A stretch of DNA of 64,000 bases, taken from the NCBI RefSeq assembly GCF_002878395.1, contig NC_061120.1, positions 118,624,405-118,688,404 on the forward strand. Reading direction: 5' to 3'. Both the position numbers and the translations under genes were made by a program. This stretch comes from Capsicum annuum (taxonomy: Eukaryota > Streptophyta > Magnoliopsida > Solanales > Solanaceae). The notes beneath the pieces are model-generated. The model was not told the origin of the DNA. It searched no databases and saw only the letters and a list, made by a program, of their open reading frames with translations. Positions 11,407 through 23,834 of the stretch are shown in pieces; position 1 is the first letter of the stretch; each line of letters opens with the position of its first letter.

Positions 11407-11693
11407 ATATACACTACTAAAAGGACTTTCATACTTCAAAGTCAATGAATAGAAAGGGACTAAGATTTTGAAAAGATAAGGATATTTGGTTAGGAAGCAC
11501 CACAAGGTTCCTAAAAGAACCCTTTCACTGAACAACGCCTTCACAGAACCTAAGCATGAAGAATCCCCTGAATTTCAACTTTCTTACTTTGGTGCTTAAC
11601 ATTAACAATCAACTTCTTCCCAAATGCCAACTCACATCCCATTGTAATAAAGTCAATCAAAAACGTTCAAGACTTATCTGAGGTATACCTATA
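11407..11693 (-). pseudogene. X2 element: remnant of internal 3' end (pol tail)
   Basis: This lies between the X2 LTR end and the GAMMA LTR. By position on the minus strand it should be the last part of pol plus the polypurine tract (near 11407-11430, CTTTTAGTAGTG context). The reading frames are too broken for a motif-level call; fragments such as KKLIVNVKHQSKKVE can be read near 11600. The piece is cut off at 11693 by the GAMMA 3' LTR, which must have inserted into it. The same cut piece recurs at 35585-35869. The assignment rests mostly on context. Confidence 0.45.
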
Positions 11694-13032
11694 TTTCATG
11701 AGCCAAACCAGGGCCTGGCTGTGATAGGTATCTCAAGTATAATAACGGGGTTATAAAACAACCCGGTCATGTATACCCACGCGTCAGCAATTACAGTTTC
11801 TGGTGTTGGTCCCTTGGGACCTCCACTTTCACAACTCTGCTACACAACCCTTATAAAGCCCAATTAAAAAATTTAACACACATTCTTATTCCTAGAACCA
11901 TGATACATATTTAGGTATACACAGTTGGCATCGCCATACCAACTACAATTGCAAAGTAATATCAAATGCCAAAACAATTATCATCACTTAGGGAAATTCA
12001 CATACTTCTTAGTTTAATTAAACATTAGATTGGGGAATTTCACAACCCCATTAGCTCAATTCAAATTATTATGTTTCATTAACTCTTCTCATTATGCAAT
12101 AGTTCGATAGTAATTCAATGTGCATACTTTTCATATTCAAAACAAATTTAACAATAAGGGGTGAGGTCATTACCATTCAACTACCATTATTCACAAATTT
12201 GGGGAATCTGCAATCCTCTAGTTTATTCACCATACCGATACATCAAATTAGTTTCAAAACCACCATTTAAACATAACAAATGTCATATAAAAATATGAAA
12301 CATCATATAAACAACAATCATTCAAAACCCTCAACCCATGCTCAAAACTATTTGAATAACACTTTAAAATTGGTACTTTTAGCAAAGTAATAATTTGGGA
12401 AGAGTAACATGCCTGAAATACCCAATCTTATACAGAGATTTCAACCCTTGAAGTTCTACTTGACCAACTTTTTTCAAACCCTAAGTATGGAAACATGAGA
12501 CACTTGAGAGAGAAGAAAGAATGTTTGGAGTGCGTAATCGATGAGAATAGGACCCTAAGTATATTTATAGTTCGTGGGTTATTATTTGGAAAAGAGGGAA
12601 ATGCCTAAAATACCCCCATCTATAAAGATAGAAAAGTAAATTGTGAGTCATTATGGGTCTCATTACACTCATCTCCACGAGTCATTATTAAGAAAGTGTC
12701 ACCAGGCACACGCACTGTTGACCTTACAACTCATATACCATGGCTCATAATGGAACCCTACCACTTATAAGGTCCAATCGTAGTTAACCCAAATATATTT
12801 GGGTATACCGTGGACATCCTATGATTTGTACTCAATGATCATAATGAGTCATCACGACTCATAGTGAGCCACTCAAACTCATAACAAATATATTATACAC
12901 ACACACTGGTTAGGCTACTATTTTGATCTAATGATTCATCAAAACTCTCTATCACTCATTCGGAGAGTCTTAGTGCAGACAATGAGGATAAAATTTCAGA
13001 AATTTTCAAGGAACAAAATCCAGGGTGTTACA
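11694..13032 (-). repeat. GAMMA 3' LTR, internally deleted
   Basis: On the minus strand it begins TGTAACACCCTGG at 13032 and ends at TCATGAGCC-type sequence near 11694. It aligns with the LTR at 44952-46772 and with the pieces 35870-36850 plus 42847-43372. Compared with the latter it has lost about 830 bases near 11745. Its outer end directly follows the X2 pol tail, exactly as at 35869/35870. Confidence 0.82.
12562..12570 (-). promoter_or_regulatory. TATA box of GAMMA 3' LTR
   Basis: The minus strand reads CTATAAATAT. The same place in the 5' LTR (near 46690) reads CCATAAACATAC, so that copy of the box is damaged. Confidence 0.5.
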
Positions 13033-13048
13033 TTCTGCCTCCTCCCAT
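13033..13048 (-). other. Polypurine tract of GAMMA element
   Basis: The minus strand reads ATGGGAGGAGGCAGAA immediately before the LTR start TGTAACACC. This is where plus-strand DNA synthesis starts in LTR retrotransposons, and it marks 11694-13032 as a 3' LTR. Confidence 0.8.
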
Positions 13049-16000
13049 GATCATTCATCTTCTAATGATGTGTCAAGTCATATATTAGCATGATTTAACA
13101 TAGAAATACTCCCACACTTACCTCTTAAAAAGATAGAAAACAAAGAAGTTAAGATCACACATACCTTAAGCACAATTTTCCAAAATAAGAAATAGAACAG
13201 ATACTTGGACTTCATGTCCACCTCGACTCCACAAGTAACTTACTCAAACTTTTGGTTCCTCGAAAGAACCTTTACCGAAGCTACGTCTGTATCCATAACT
13301 ATCAAACTTCCCTATCCAAGATCTCCACCGAAGCTTCCTAATATGAAAAACAATTCAAAATGCGCACATCATTAAAAGGAATAACAAACGAAGGATCACC
13401 CATGCATTTCCTCAATATTGAAACATAGAAGATTGAATGTATAGAACTCAAGCTAGAAGGAAACTCTAATCCATATGCAACATTGCCAAGCCTAGACAAT
13501 ACTAAATATGGACCATAATAACGTGCACTGAGCTTTCACTTCTTCCCAAACTACATCATGCCCTTTGAGGGAGACACCTTTAAGAAAACCAAGTCACCAA
13601 CATTAAACTCTAACTCCCTTCATCTAACATTCACAAGGGACTTTTGGTGACTTTGGTAGGTTTAAAGCCTTTTCCAAATCAGCTTCACCTTCTTCATGGA
13701 TTGGCAAACCAAATCTAGGCCAAATAACCTATTTTCACCAACCCTAAACCACTTAATAGGAGACCTACGCCTCCAATCATACAAAGCTTCAAACTGAACT
13801 ATACCATTGCGGGAGTGATAAATGTTCTTATATGTAAACACTATGACAGGTAAGTGATCATCCCAACAACAACCAAAGTCTATTTCACACGCCTAAAGCA
13901 TATCTTCAAGGCCTAAATTGTTCTTTTTGCTTTCCCATCCATGTATAGGTGGAAAGTGTTGCTAAAGGTTACCTTAGTCCCCAAACCTTGCAGGAACAGC
14001 CTCCAAAATTGAGATGAGAACTAGGTACCATAATCTGAAATTATAGAAATTGGAGCACCATGTAACGTCACGATATCTTGGATATACAACGTCACATAGT
14101 CCTTACTAGAAAAATTAGCCCTCACCGATAAAAAATATGTGGACTTGGTCATCCTATCCACGATGACCCAAATAGAATTAAATTGTTGGCAAGACTGTGG
14201 GACCAATAATGATATCCATATTAATTATTTCCCATTTACACACTGGCAGCTCAATCTCTTGAGTCAGTGCACCAGTCCTTATGTGTTCCACCTTCGTACT
14301 GACATACCATAATCTTTGCCATAAAATTGGCTATATCTCGCTTCATATCATTCCACCAATAAATTTTCTTAAGATCATGATACATTTTTGTTAAACAAGA
14401 AGAATCATATAACGTGACTCATGTGTTTCGGCAAAAATTCTTCCTCATAAACCCTCAATATTTTGAACATATAAACTTACTTGGTATATCAAGATATGAT
14501 CACCACCAATCTTAAAAGCCATCACTTTTTGCCTAACTATATCCTCCTTGATTTGTATCAATATAGGGTCCATAACTTGTTTCTCTTTCACCTTAGCACT
14601 AAGAGATGACTTTACCACCTCTTGAATAATCACATTACCATCCTCGGAATCCAAGAGATAGATTTCAAAATTAGCCAAATGGTAAACGTCCTACAACAAA
14701 TCCCACATATTTTTTGTCAAAATAAGATAAGATCCCTATGGAGAACATGTTAAGAGCATTAACAACCACATTAGATTTACCTGGGAAATATTGGAGACAC
14801 ATGTCAAAATTCTTTAGTAACTCAAGCCACCACTTTTGTATGAGATTTAGTGCCTACTGAGTGAATACATATTGAAGGCTCTTATGATCAGCATAAATGT
14901 CTACATGAACCCCATACAAATAATGTCGCCAGATCTTCAATGGAAATACCACAACTAACAATTCTAATTCACGAGTCGGATAGTTTTTCTCTTGAACCGT
15001 CAACTATCTAGAAGCATATGCTACCACATTCCCATTCTACAACAACACACAACCTAGTCCTACTTGAGATGCATCACAATATACAACAAAACCATTAGCA
15101 CCTTCAGGTAGAGTCAAGACCAAATCCAAAGTTAAATTATCCTTCAACTTCTTAAAACTACCCTTACAAACGTCATACTACAAGAACTTTATCGTCTTCT
15201 GAGTCAAGTTAGTTAGTGGGGCAGCAATTCAAGAAAAAATTTCCACAAACCATCTATCATAATGGATTAAAACCAAGAAGCTCTAAATGTTGGTTGGAGT
15301 CTTGGATCTAGGGCTCTTCTTAACCACTACAACTTTCTTTGGATCCACTATGATCCCTCCACTAGAAATAATATTATTCAGATAAGTCATAACATTTAAC
15401 CAGAACTCACTCTTTTAGAACTTTGGATACAACCGGTGTTCCTTTAGGGTTTGCAATAAAAGGCGGAGGTGATAGACATAAACCTCCTCACTCTTGGAAT
15501 ACATCAAAATATCATCAATAAACACAATTATGAATAAATCCAAAAACTAATAGAATACCTAGTTCATAAGATCTATAAATGTTTTTGGGGGCATTAGTCA
15601 ATCTAAACAACATCTCCAAAAACTTAAAATGACCATACTGGGTTCGGAAAGCAGTCTTAGAAATATCTACCTCCCTAATCTTCAACTGATGGTAACCCGA
15701 CTAAAGATCAATCTTTGAAAAGAACTTAGCACCCAAAAGTTGAACAAAGAGATCATCAATCCTAGAAAGTGGAAACTTATTCTTCACAGTCACCTTATTG
15801 AACTACCAGTAATCTATGCACGTCTAAAGGAACCCATATTTCTTATGCACGAATTAAACCAACGCACCCCAAGGAGATACACTAGGGTAAATAAAACCCT
15901 TATCAAGAAGATCTTTTAACTACACCTTGAGTTCTTTCAACTCAGAGAAACCTATTTTTAAGGATAGATAGAAATACGATGAGTGTCTTGAAAATGATCA

Positions 16001-16495
16001 ATCTTAAAATCAATTTCTCGATCATGAGGGACATAAGGGATATCATCACGGAACACCTTACGTAATCCACAGACCATAAGGACAGCCTATAAAGAAGGAC
16101 ATTCGAATCTAGAATTCTTAAGATGAACTAGATGATAGAGGTACCTTGTAGAAATTAATTTCTAGGCTTTAAGATACAAAATGAACCTCCTCTTAGGCAC
16201 TTGGGAAATACTATCCCACTTGATCACCGACTTATTAGGAAAGTGGAAACTAGCCCTTAGGGTCTTACAATTTAGAGACACATACCACGAATGCAACTAA
16301 TTCATCCCCAAGATCTCGTCAAAGTCTAACATGTCTAACTCTATTAGATTCATCAAGGTCTCCATACTACAGACAAACATCACACAACCCCTATAGATAC
16401 TTCTATCCATAATAGAGATACCTACAGAGGTGGATACTGAGAAGGGATCTAAAATACACTTGGGAACAAAATAAAAATGAACAATTATGGAGGAT
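13049..16495 (-). pseudogene. GAMMA pol: protease tail, RT, RNase H, integrase, chromodomain-like tail
   Basis: Domains from the N-terminal end (high coordinates) are as follows. Protease tail: LDPFSVSTSVG and ELDMLDFDEILGMN at about 16280-16490. Reverse transcriptase at about 15250-15990: [33 protein letters not shown], and an intact [13 protein letters not shown] near 15510. RNase H and linker: about 14440-15250. Integrase zinc finger: KIYWWNDMKRDI near 14340; its Cys pair is damaged. Integrase core: MDIIIGP with the first Asp near 14210, WVIVDRMTKSTYF, and HGAPISIISDYG near 14030. Then VGDLVFLKVSPSKGMM at 13580 and a chromodomain-like end near 13250. The catalytic YxDD-type pair and two integrase Asp residues survive, but stops and frameshifts occur throughout. 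The first part of the protease is absent and is found at 43373. Confidence 0.88.
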
Positions 16496-17439
16496 TTATT
16501 TCTTCGCATTTTGTTAATAATGAATACTTTGGATAATATGGATGGTATATCTTTTTTTACTTTCTTCTTGAGTAACTCACTAATTTAGTCTTGAGATTAT
16601 GTTGAACTAACGTGTAATTTTATGAGCGTGTTGTTGTGTTTGCATGAGTTTTTGTTGTTAAATATGGATTCCATTATTGGTTGAATTTTTGAGTTAGATT
16701 TTATGGGTGAAAACCCCAAATCTCGAAATGGGTTTGATAGGTGAAAACCCTAAACTCTAAAAACCATTTATCATTCTTGAAAGAGGGATGAAGATAAATA
16801 TATGGTAGCCCATAGTGTCCTTAAAAGAGGGTTATAGGGAGATAAGGCAATGGTTAAAAATTAAGCCTATGGTTTACTACCTTTTTTAATCTTAGAAATA
16901 AGTGTATTAGAGTGTAAATCATGTCGAGATCATCAACCTGGAAATATGGGATGATTGGTTAATGTTTTGGGTGATTATGACTGGCACACTTGTTAGGTTC
17001 TCACAAGACCAAATAGGTGAAATCGTTGTGGTTTTATTGAAATATTGAGAACAATGACTTTCGACCTAGCCTATCCTTTAGGTAACAACTAAGCTTCATG
17101 TTAAACCATCATTAACCCAAATGTTTTTACCTTTATGTAAACATAATCCCGATAAATCCTCAAGTCTTTATTTTGAATCAAAAGTGTCATACTCGTGAAT
17201 TGTTATTCAAAGAACATTACAAACTAATCCTCCCATTTTATTTTACATGTCATGTTAGCATTCTTGGTAACCTTTTAGTAATTAGAGCACCCATAGGACT
17301 TGAAATTTATAATTTGCCCTTTGTGGATTTGATCCCAACTAGAGTTAGGTCATTGATAACTACCGCCTTACCCCTATAATATGCGAGTGAGTTGAGCATT
17401 ATGACCATTCATGAATCATGTTGCCTATCTTCCTCTACA

Positions 17440-18560
17440 AGTTAGTATATCAAAAAATTATGTAGTACTTTAATTGGTCAAACTTCTTGTCAGACGTTGC
17501 TTCTAAAAAAATATAGAACTCATAGCCAGCGGCTAAAGCTTCCAATGTCATGTCTGCTCCTATGAGTAATTGATTTACCATACCTTTTAATAAACTTTAT
17601 TTTCTAATTTCTGTTCAAACTTTTTCTCTTGTTGCTAACCAAGTATTTCCTTATTAGTTATATATTGATAGCCACATACTTCAACTTTTATTTTTGTTCA
17701 ATTATATGCTCCATTAGGTTGTTAATCTCCCTTTATAAAATCTGTATGTGTTCCCTTTGGTCAGGATTTATGTCACTACATATGGCTAAAGGGTGTTACT
17801 CATTATTTTATATGTTATTAATTGTGATTGAGTATCCTCAATTTCTACATTTATTATTATTGTTGTAGAAATTGTGTATTCATATACATGCTCGTCTTCT
17901 GTGTTATGCCCTTCAACCTTTTTAATCCTATAAATGATTTTCACTTCTAGTGTATTCTTTCTCATAACCTTCATATTATTTTTCATCTTTTCATTTTGTA
18001 CCTATGCAATATGTTCTTCATGAGAAATATCAACATTAAATGTGGCTTCATTTTCTTGCTGACAAATTTAATTTTTCCATTTTATTCTTATTGATTCTCA
18101 CCAACTTCATTATCTTTGTGACAAATTTAATTTTTCCATTTTATTCTAATTGATTCTCACCAACAACTTCATTGTTATGCAAGTGATCATCGTTATCTGT
18201 AGGCAAGCTTTTAGGCACGTGATGCATATTTATAGGTTATTTGGGTGATTTAGGGTGAAATAGATGAGAAAAAGAATTTGTTGATATTAAAGATGAGGCC
18301 AGACCTGTATTGTAAGATTGATCGACAATTTGTTCGGCCATAAATGGTGGTAATAATGGTTGTGTGATGGTACGGTACAAGTTTTTTCTTCGAGAGCAAG
18401 GTGATCTCACTTATTCATACTTTTTCTACCCTTTTAGTGTAGATCCCAATTCTATGTGACTCCCAGAGGGCGAGATAGTGTTGTGTTGAGGCTATTTTAG
18501 AGCACTAATGAGTTGCTCATTCGGTGCTTGATTCAGAATTCATCTTATATACCATGTCTT
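17440..18560 (-). pseudogene. Possible decayed coding sequence of unknown family
   Basis: On the minus strand several blocks read like real protein rather than AT noise: HNTISPSGSHIELGSTLKG near 18460, PCSRRKNLYRTITQPLLPP near 18390, SYNTGLASSLISTNSFSHL near 18290, then HVPKSLPTDNDDHLHNNEV near 18200. Next come NEATFNVDISHEEH near 18030, a 66-residue ORF (17786-17986) starting MKNNMKVMRKNTLEVK, and DMTLEALAAGYEFY near 17540. Stops and frameshifts separate the blocks. The style (acidic, low-complexity N-terminal part) would suit a transposase-derived or regulatory protein, but I do not recognise a family. Confidence 0.3.
18061..18178. repeat. 59-bp direct tandem duplication
   Basis: GACAAATTTAATTTTTCCAT begins at 18061 and again at 18120. 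The two units are nearly identical (one substitution in the first 40 bases, a 3-base insertion later), so the duplication is fairly recent. As 59 is not a multiple of three, it would shift any reading frame that crosses it. Confidence 0.85.
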
Positions 18561-19865
18561 TTTTATACTGTTCAGAGACATAGTTATGCATTTCCATACT
18601 CTTTATTAGTGTTAGTGTTCTTTGCTCACACACCAAATTTTGGATTGGAGTAACATTTATATATATTTTGGGTCTATTCTATCCATATTTATAGACCGAT
18701 TTTAACATAAAAGTCTCGTATTTGGATTTCATTTGTCTCTTTTTTTACATATTTATTACTTCCATAAGGCATTACATCAAAGAAATATAAAATCAAAAAT
18801 TTTATTCATATTTCTTATTGGACGAATACCTATGATGTCTGATTTCATTCAAATTGCAAAAACAAAATACAATTTTAATATTTTTATTAGTAATGGGAGT
18901 AAATATGATTTTATATGCTTTTCTACCAACTTCTATAAAACCTTGGACACTTGCCTCTGCTATAAAAGTAATGCTTTAGTGATCTCTTTCACTTCATTGT
19001 TCTCAACTCATCTTATTGTGGTTGAGATGAAGTAATTTATCATTATTGAAAATGACATTAATAAAAATGACGAAGATAAAATTAAATTTAACCATGAATC
19101 TTTTGCATAGATTCTTCATAATTAAGTCACAAAGTTGAAACTTCATTCAAAGAGATAACTTGTAACATGGTGATTCATTGATTCATTTTTGAAGAACCCA
19201 TATAGAGTATTCATGCTAGAGTTTAATTCCACCATCATCATTGTCATCAACTTTCATGATAAAAAATTTACATCAAGATGGCACCTATAGTATAATACCG
19301 ATATATATGTCAATCTTCCACCCAAAAAAATCAGACAAGCATGCCAAAAAATTTAAAAATTGTGATTCTAGAAAATAATATCTAAATGTCCTTTTATTAT
19401 ATATAACAAAAACAATCATCACAAATATTATATGTTATTTAAAAATTATTGCACTGTGTATAGTTATACTTGTTTTATACTACAAGAAAATATACCTTCA
19501 TTGACTAATCATGAATTAATATGATTCCCTATTTTACTTAACAAAATAGTCTACAAGCCCCAAAATCATAAATTTAGCTTAAAAGCATCAAATCATACTT
19601 CTAAGGGCGGTACAATCAGTATGATTGCCTATTCTACCGATAAATTCTCTAATATACTTTTTAGACTAAAATCCATCTATCAAAAAGAAGGAAAATAGCC
19701 AAATCAAACCAATTATTCCAATTTTAACACCCTTTTAATACACTATTACCTGCATAGATGCTTGCAATCTAATGTATACGGCATATCTATTTTCATTACT
19801 CCACACCATAATATAACACATATGCACTATTAGAAAGAGTCAAATAAAGTCTAAACTTACCTTAT

Positions 19866-19870
19866 AAAAT
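19866..19870. other. Left target-site duplication AAAAT of BETA element
   Basis: AAAAT directly precedes the LTR edge TATCACGACC and is identical to 32436-32440, directly after the other LTR edge. Confidence 0.75.
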
Positions 19871-21118
19871 TATCACGACCCAATTTATGAGTAATGTGGA
19901 ACCTACTAAATCCCGCTAGTAGGTAAGTTAAACCACAACCCGTAGCCAATGTAATGACTTAATTCGGTAGGAAATTCCCAACATTGGCAAAAATGAACCA
20001 AACACTTATGAATTGGCAAAATTTTCTAAATTGATAAAACTATCAATACAAGGTACCATCCCACAACCTGGTAAAGCTCAATATAAGAGAATCTAATAGT
20101 ATTACAACTTACAGACTTATAATTGTCAACAACATTTCTTTCATTAACAAAAGACCAAATATCTAATGATAGAAGGACATAAAAGACTTTGACTCCAAGA
20201 GCTCACCCTATCTCCTGAAAAATTAACATAGTACAATCAATGATCAACAACTATAGTTAGTCCTTGGATCTGCATAAAAAAGATATAGAAGTTTAGTATG
20301 AGTACCAAAACAACGGGTAATTAATAGGAATCATTGGCCAACTGAGCTAAATCATGATATAAGTATGATAAAATGTATGATGACATAACTAAGTCAAGGT
20401 ATAGAAACAAACCTGAATCATCTCCAATACTGTTGTACATAATAAGTAATTTAACCGGAATAACAGTATAACATAAGGAATCAACATACACCAACATCAT
20501 TATACAATACAAGTAAGTTAGCCAGAATAATAAGGCATCAGACAAGAAATAAAAAACTACAAAGTTGGCTTCCATAAGCAACCACTCACTACTTAAAATA
20601 ACAAACTCATTATATACCCATCATTCCACACTTTATCATCAATAGATTATTTGTCAACCTTTGACAAGTAGAAATATTCTATAATATTACTATCATTTTA
20701 ACAACCCTATCATCGATACCCAATATTCATAATTTATTAGCTAACCATCTATAATTAACTAATCCATGTGATTACTTTTTATCATATAACCTCTAGTCAT
20801 TATTTAACAACTACTCACCACAAAACCGTTAAACATTACTTATTTGATAATCTTCTTTTATCAACTAGCTTAATTTATTAACTAATCATCATCTTCCAAC
20901 TAATCCTCATTTATCAACTAGTTATGATTTGTCACGTAAATAATTTCGATCACTAATCCTTATTTATCATTGATCATCAACTATAACACTTTATAATCAT
21001 TTCTCACTAATCAAAAATTATCACAAATCCTCACAAGTCCACTAATTATCTTTTTACTATTTTCGAGCTATAACCAACACCCCTAATATCAATACCATAT
21101 CCAACTACATATAAGAAG

Positions 21119-21168
21119 ATATATGTATATATGTATGTATATATATGTATGTATGTACATATATATAG
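21119..21168. repeat. ATGT/TA microsatellite in BETA LTR copy B
   Basis: Alternating TATATATG and GTATGTATGT runs at the position of the TA run in copies A and C; here GTAT units have spread. Confidence 0.8.
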
Positions 21169-21225
21169 TATCCATACATAGGGCATAGCGGAACTCAAAT
21201 CAGTAGATGCATGCATAGGCACACC

Positions 21226-21490
21226 AATATAATCATCCTCCAACCTTGCCAAGAATCAATATAGAAGTATAATCATCCTCAAGCCCTGCTGGGCTGTCAA
21301 TATATCATAATAATCACCCTTCATCCTTGTCAAGAATAAATATATCATCATAATCATCCTCCTTCCTACTCGAGTATCAATATATAATCATATTCATCCT
21401 CCATCCTGGTCGGGTAACACTATATCATCATAATCTTCCATCTACCTTGGCAGGTACTAATATATTATCATAATCATCCTCCAAAATCAT
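21226..21490. repeat. 41-bp LTR subrepeats, about seven units (copy B)
   Basis: Same unit as in copies A and C (core ATAATCATCCTCC followed by a CCTTG..GGGTA end). Seven units can be counted here against about five in A and six in C, so the array changes length. Confidence 0.75.
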
Positions 21491-23090
21491 ATTGAATATA
21501 ATCAATATCAACATCATCTTCCACAATTTAACCAGGTATATATGATAAATATCAAGACTCGAATTCGTAGCCACATCATCATAGTTGGTGGAAAAATCAA
21601 TAGCATAAGTTATCGTATGATCAAGCATCACTATTTCAAGCATAATTGATACCATAAATTCCCATAAAATCAATAAACATAACTTCTAACATAATTCATG
21701 GCACAATTGCTAATATCATCAATGGGGATGTCATCTCGCATGATTACTAGCATAATTTCTTAGCATGATCACAGTCATAAGCAATATCATGAAAAATGAC
21801 CTAACAATAGTATATTCAATGGCTTATCATTAGTGTAAAAGATAGTTTATCAATTGAATCATCGATAGTTATCAAAGTATTATTTATAGTACAATCATAG
21901 AGAAATCCATAGCATATCTAATAACTTACTAGAACATGATCCATATCTCATCATAGAATAGTCGACAATATAATAAATTTGTCCATGATTATTACTTCTA
22001 ATGTCATTATCACCATAATCTATAACCATGGCTCCTTAATATCGCCATAAACGGGCATTCTCCAGACATTTAATAAGCATATAAGGTTTCAAGAGAACTA
22101 ATCATCAATCTTTACTTAACGTTGATCAAAGAGCCCACTTATAAATCTCCAAAATACGTTCCAAGTTAAATTATACCCCGAACAAGGCTAAGGTATCTGA
22201 ATCCACTCTTAGATGTATAGCAATCTACAATTGTCCCTATGGTAGAGATTGTTCTCAAGCACTTTAACTAATTCAAATGAAAACTAAGGCAACCACCAAT
22301 ATAGTGATCACCTAAGGCTAATTTACCCTAACTATGAGTAGCTAAATCATATTTACCTAACTTGAACAACCTAAGACATTCTCATGCTCAACATGATTAA
22401 TGAAGTCCAATTCACCCAAGGCATTAGGAAACAAGTCAAGTGTTTTAACTCTGTGGTTTGAAAATAGCCTAAATGGTCCAACTAACCTAAGTCTTGAATT
22501 TCATCAATCCAACACCTAAAACTCATCCCATATCTAACACAATATCATAAAAATACAATGACATAGCTCAATCTAACAAGGGATGAACCTAGATTACCTT
22601 GATATTGAAGAAATCTCAACGAACGAATAAATAACCACTTCTCCTTTCCAAGAAGCTTCCTCAAGATACCAAGCTATAAAAAAACATTCTACTCATCAAT
22701 CCGAGAATAATTATACCCATAGTGTACCATTGTTTTTTTGGTCAAAAAATCAACAAAACCCCCATGTTGTTCCCACTTAAGAAAATTGCATTTTTGAAAC
22801 GAACCCAATATTCTAACATGTTCAAAGAATCATTACTCTAAAAATGGCTGAAAATAAAGCTAAATTGGGACTTAAATTAGACCCTCAAGGTTATGGGATT
22901 TTAAGAAAGAAATCAAGAAATTTGCTGAGAAAAGGGTGAAATGTTACCTCAAATAAAAAGATAAATCACGATAATAGACGCTAATAAAGATCCCATGTCA
23001 CCCATGAGCCTCAATTTTAAGGTATCACGCGGTTTAGGATTTATACTCTTAAAAAAGGGATATGAAATGGTTGAATTCATGATATTAGGG

Positions 23091-23100
23091 TCTATTTATA
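23091..23100 (-). promoter_or_regulatory. TATA box of BETA 3' LTR
   Basis: The minus strand reads TATAAATAGA, a textbook plant TATA box. The matching places in copy A (near 7565) and copy C (near 31755) read TATTAATAGA, so only copy B keeps the motif intact. A GC-richer segment with CGCTATCGCAG lies just upstream on the minus strand. Confidence 0.6.
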
Positions 23101-23780
23101 CCCATACCAGGTACTCAGGTCCCGCTATCGCAGTCCACACTTCTTATCATAGCTTCTTCAGGCTGCATGTGCGAAGTTACCATCACACATATGCTCCTCA
23201 ATCGTGCAATCTTCTCCTTCCAATGGTATCATGATTGATGCCCTTGGCTTGCAATTTCCACTACATCAGATGATAGCTGAAAATTGGAAAATCATCTAAG
23301 TTTTCGTCAAGCCCTCAGGATTCATCCAAAATCTCATATATGCAAATGAACTATGTAATCACACCAAATTTTAAATTTTGAATGTGATGGCGCACTAGAA
23401 TTTTCCATCAAAGGTCATTTTAACCAAATATGGGTCCCACCCCATATTTCATTTTTATAACTTTCTGACCAAAAGGTCAAAATGAGCTTGGGTGCCTCGA
23501 GACCCAAATCAAAGGTTCACTTAGCTTAAAATCGACATTTTAGAGATGCTGACATAGTCAAAATTTATATATGAGATTATTTTACTGAAGTTTTCGCCAG
23601 GTGGCTATGTTGAACCAGTGGAGACTTTAAAGTAAAGAATTGGCTCTCAAAACCAAAAAATACTGCTCGATAATTAAACTGTCAGTTCCAGGAAGTCATA
23701 AATGAATTTTGGAAGCTATAAAAAAGCTCTAACAACAAAAATAAGTATAAATATGGAAAGTGATCTGAAGAGTGATTACA

Positions 23781-23800
23781 ATATCACTACTAAAGGAACT
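23781..23800 (-). other. Polypurine tract region of BETA element
   Basis: The minus strand reads AGTTCCTTTAGTAGTGATAT directly before the LTR start. It is not a pure purine run, but this context is shared with the X2 fragment (near 11410 and 35590), so it marks the internal-to-LTR junction. Confidence 0.6.
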
Positions 23801-23834
23801 TTCATCTACAAAAGTTATAGATTAGGATATACCT

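Larger units (their letters stand above)
16496..19870. other. AT-rich island without recognisable retroelement genes
   Basis: This is the longest stretch I cannot assign. It begins where the GAMMA protease breaks off and ends at the BETA target duplication. The plus strand near 17320-17400 (GGATTTGATCCCAACTAGAG, then GCGAGTGAGTTGAGC) resembles the region before some plant LTR elements, but only weakly. Weak coding-like text is readable on the minus strand at 17440-18560. A 100-residue plus-strand ORF at 18733-19035 has AT-driven composition and no known motif. It may be the oldest sequence in the window, into which BETA inserted. Confidence 0.5.
19871..23780 (-). repeat. BETA 3' LTR (copy B)
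   Basis: On the minus strand it starts TGTAATCACTCTTCAG at 23780 and ends at GGTCGTGATA at 19871, where a terminal TG...CA is expected. It carries a clean TATA box (23091-23100), a TA microsatellite and seven 41-bp subrepeats. ORFs inside it (20321-20581, 21046-21252, 21428-21673, 22995-23234) are accidental. Confidence 0.9.

Noticed and set aside
18733..19035. 100-codon plus-strand ORF in the AT-rich island
   Set aside because: Composition (Ile, Phe, Lys, Asn, Tyr) follows the AT content. No motif, and no sign of a start or splice context.
19478..19491. TACTACAAGAAAAT, similar to a CACTA transposon terminus
   Set aside because: The first base is wrong, no partner end (TTTTCTTGTAGTG) was found in the window, and there are no subterminal repeats.
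21226..21490. CRISPR-like regular repeats
   Set aside because: Direct tandem units without unique spacers, inside a plant LTR.
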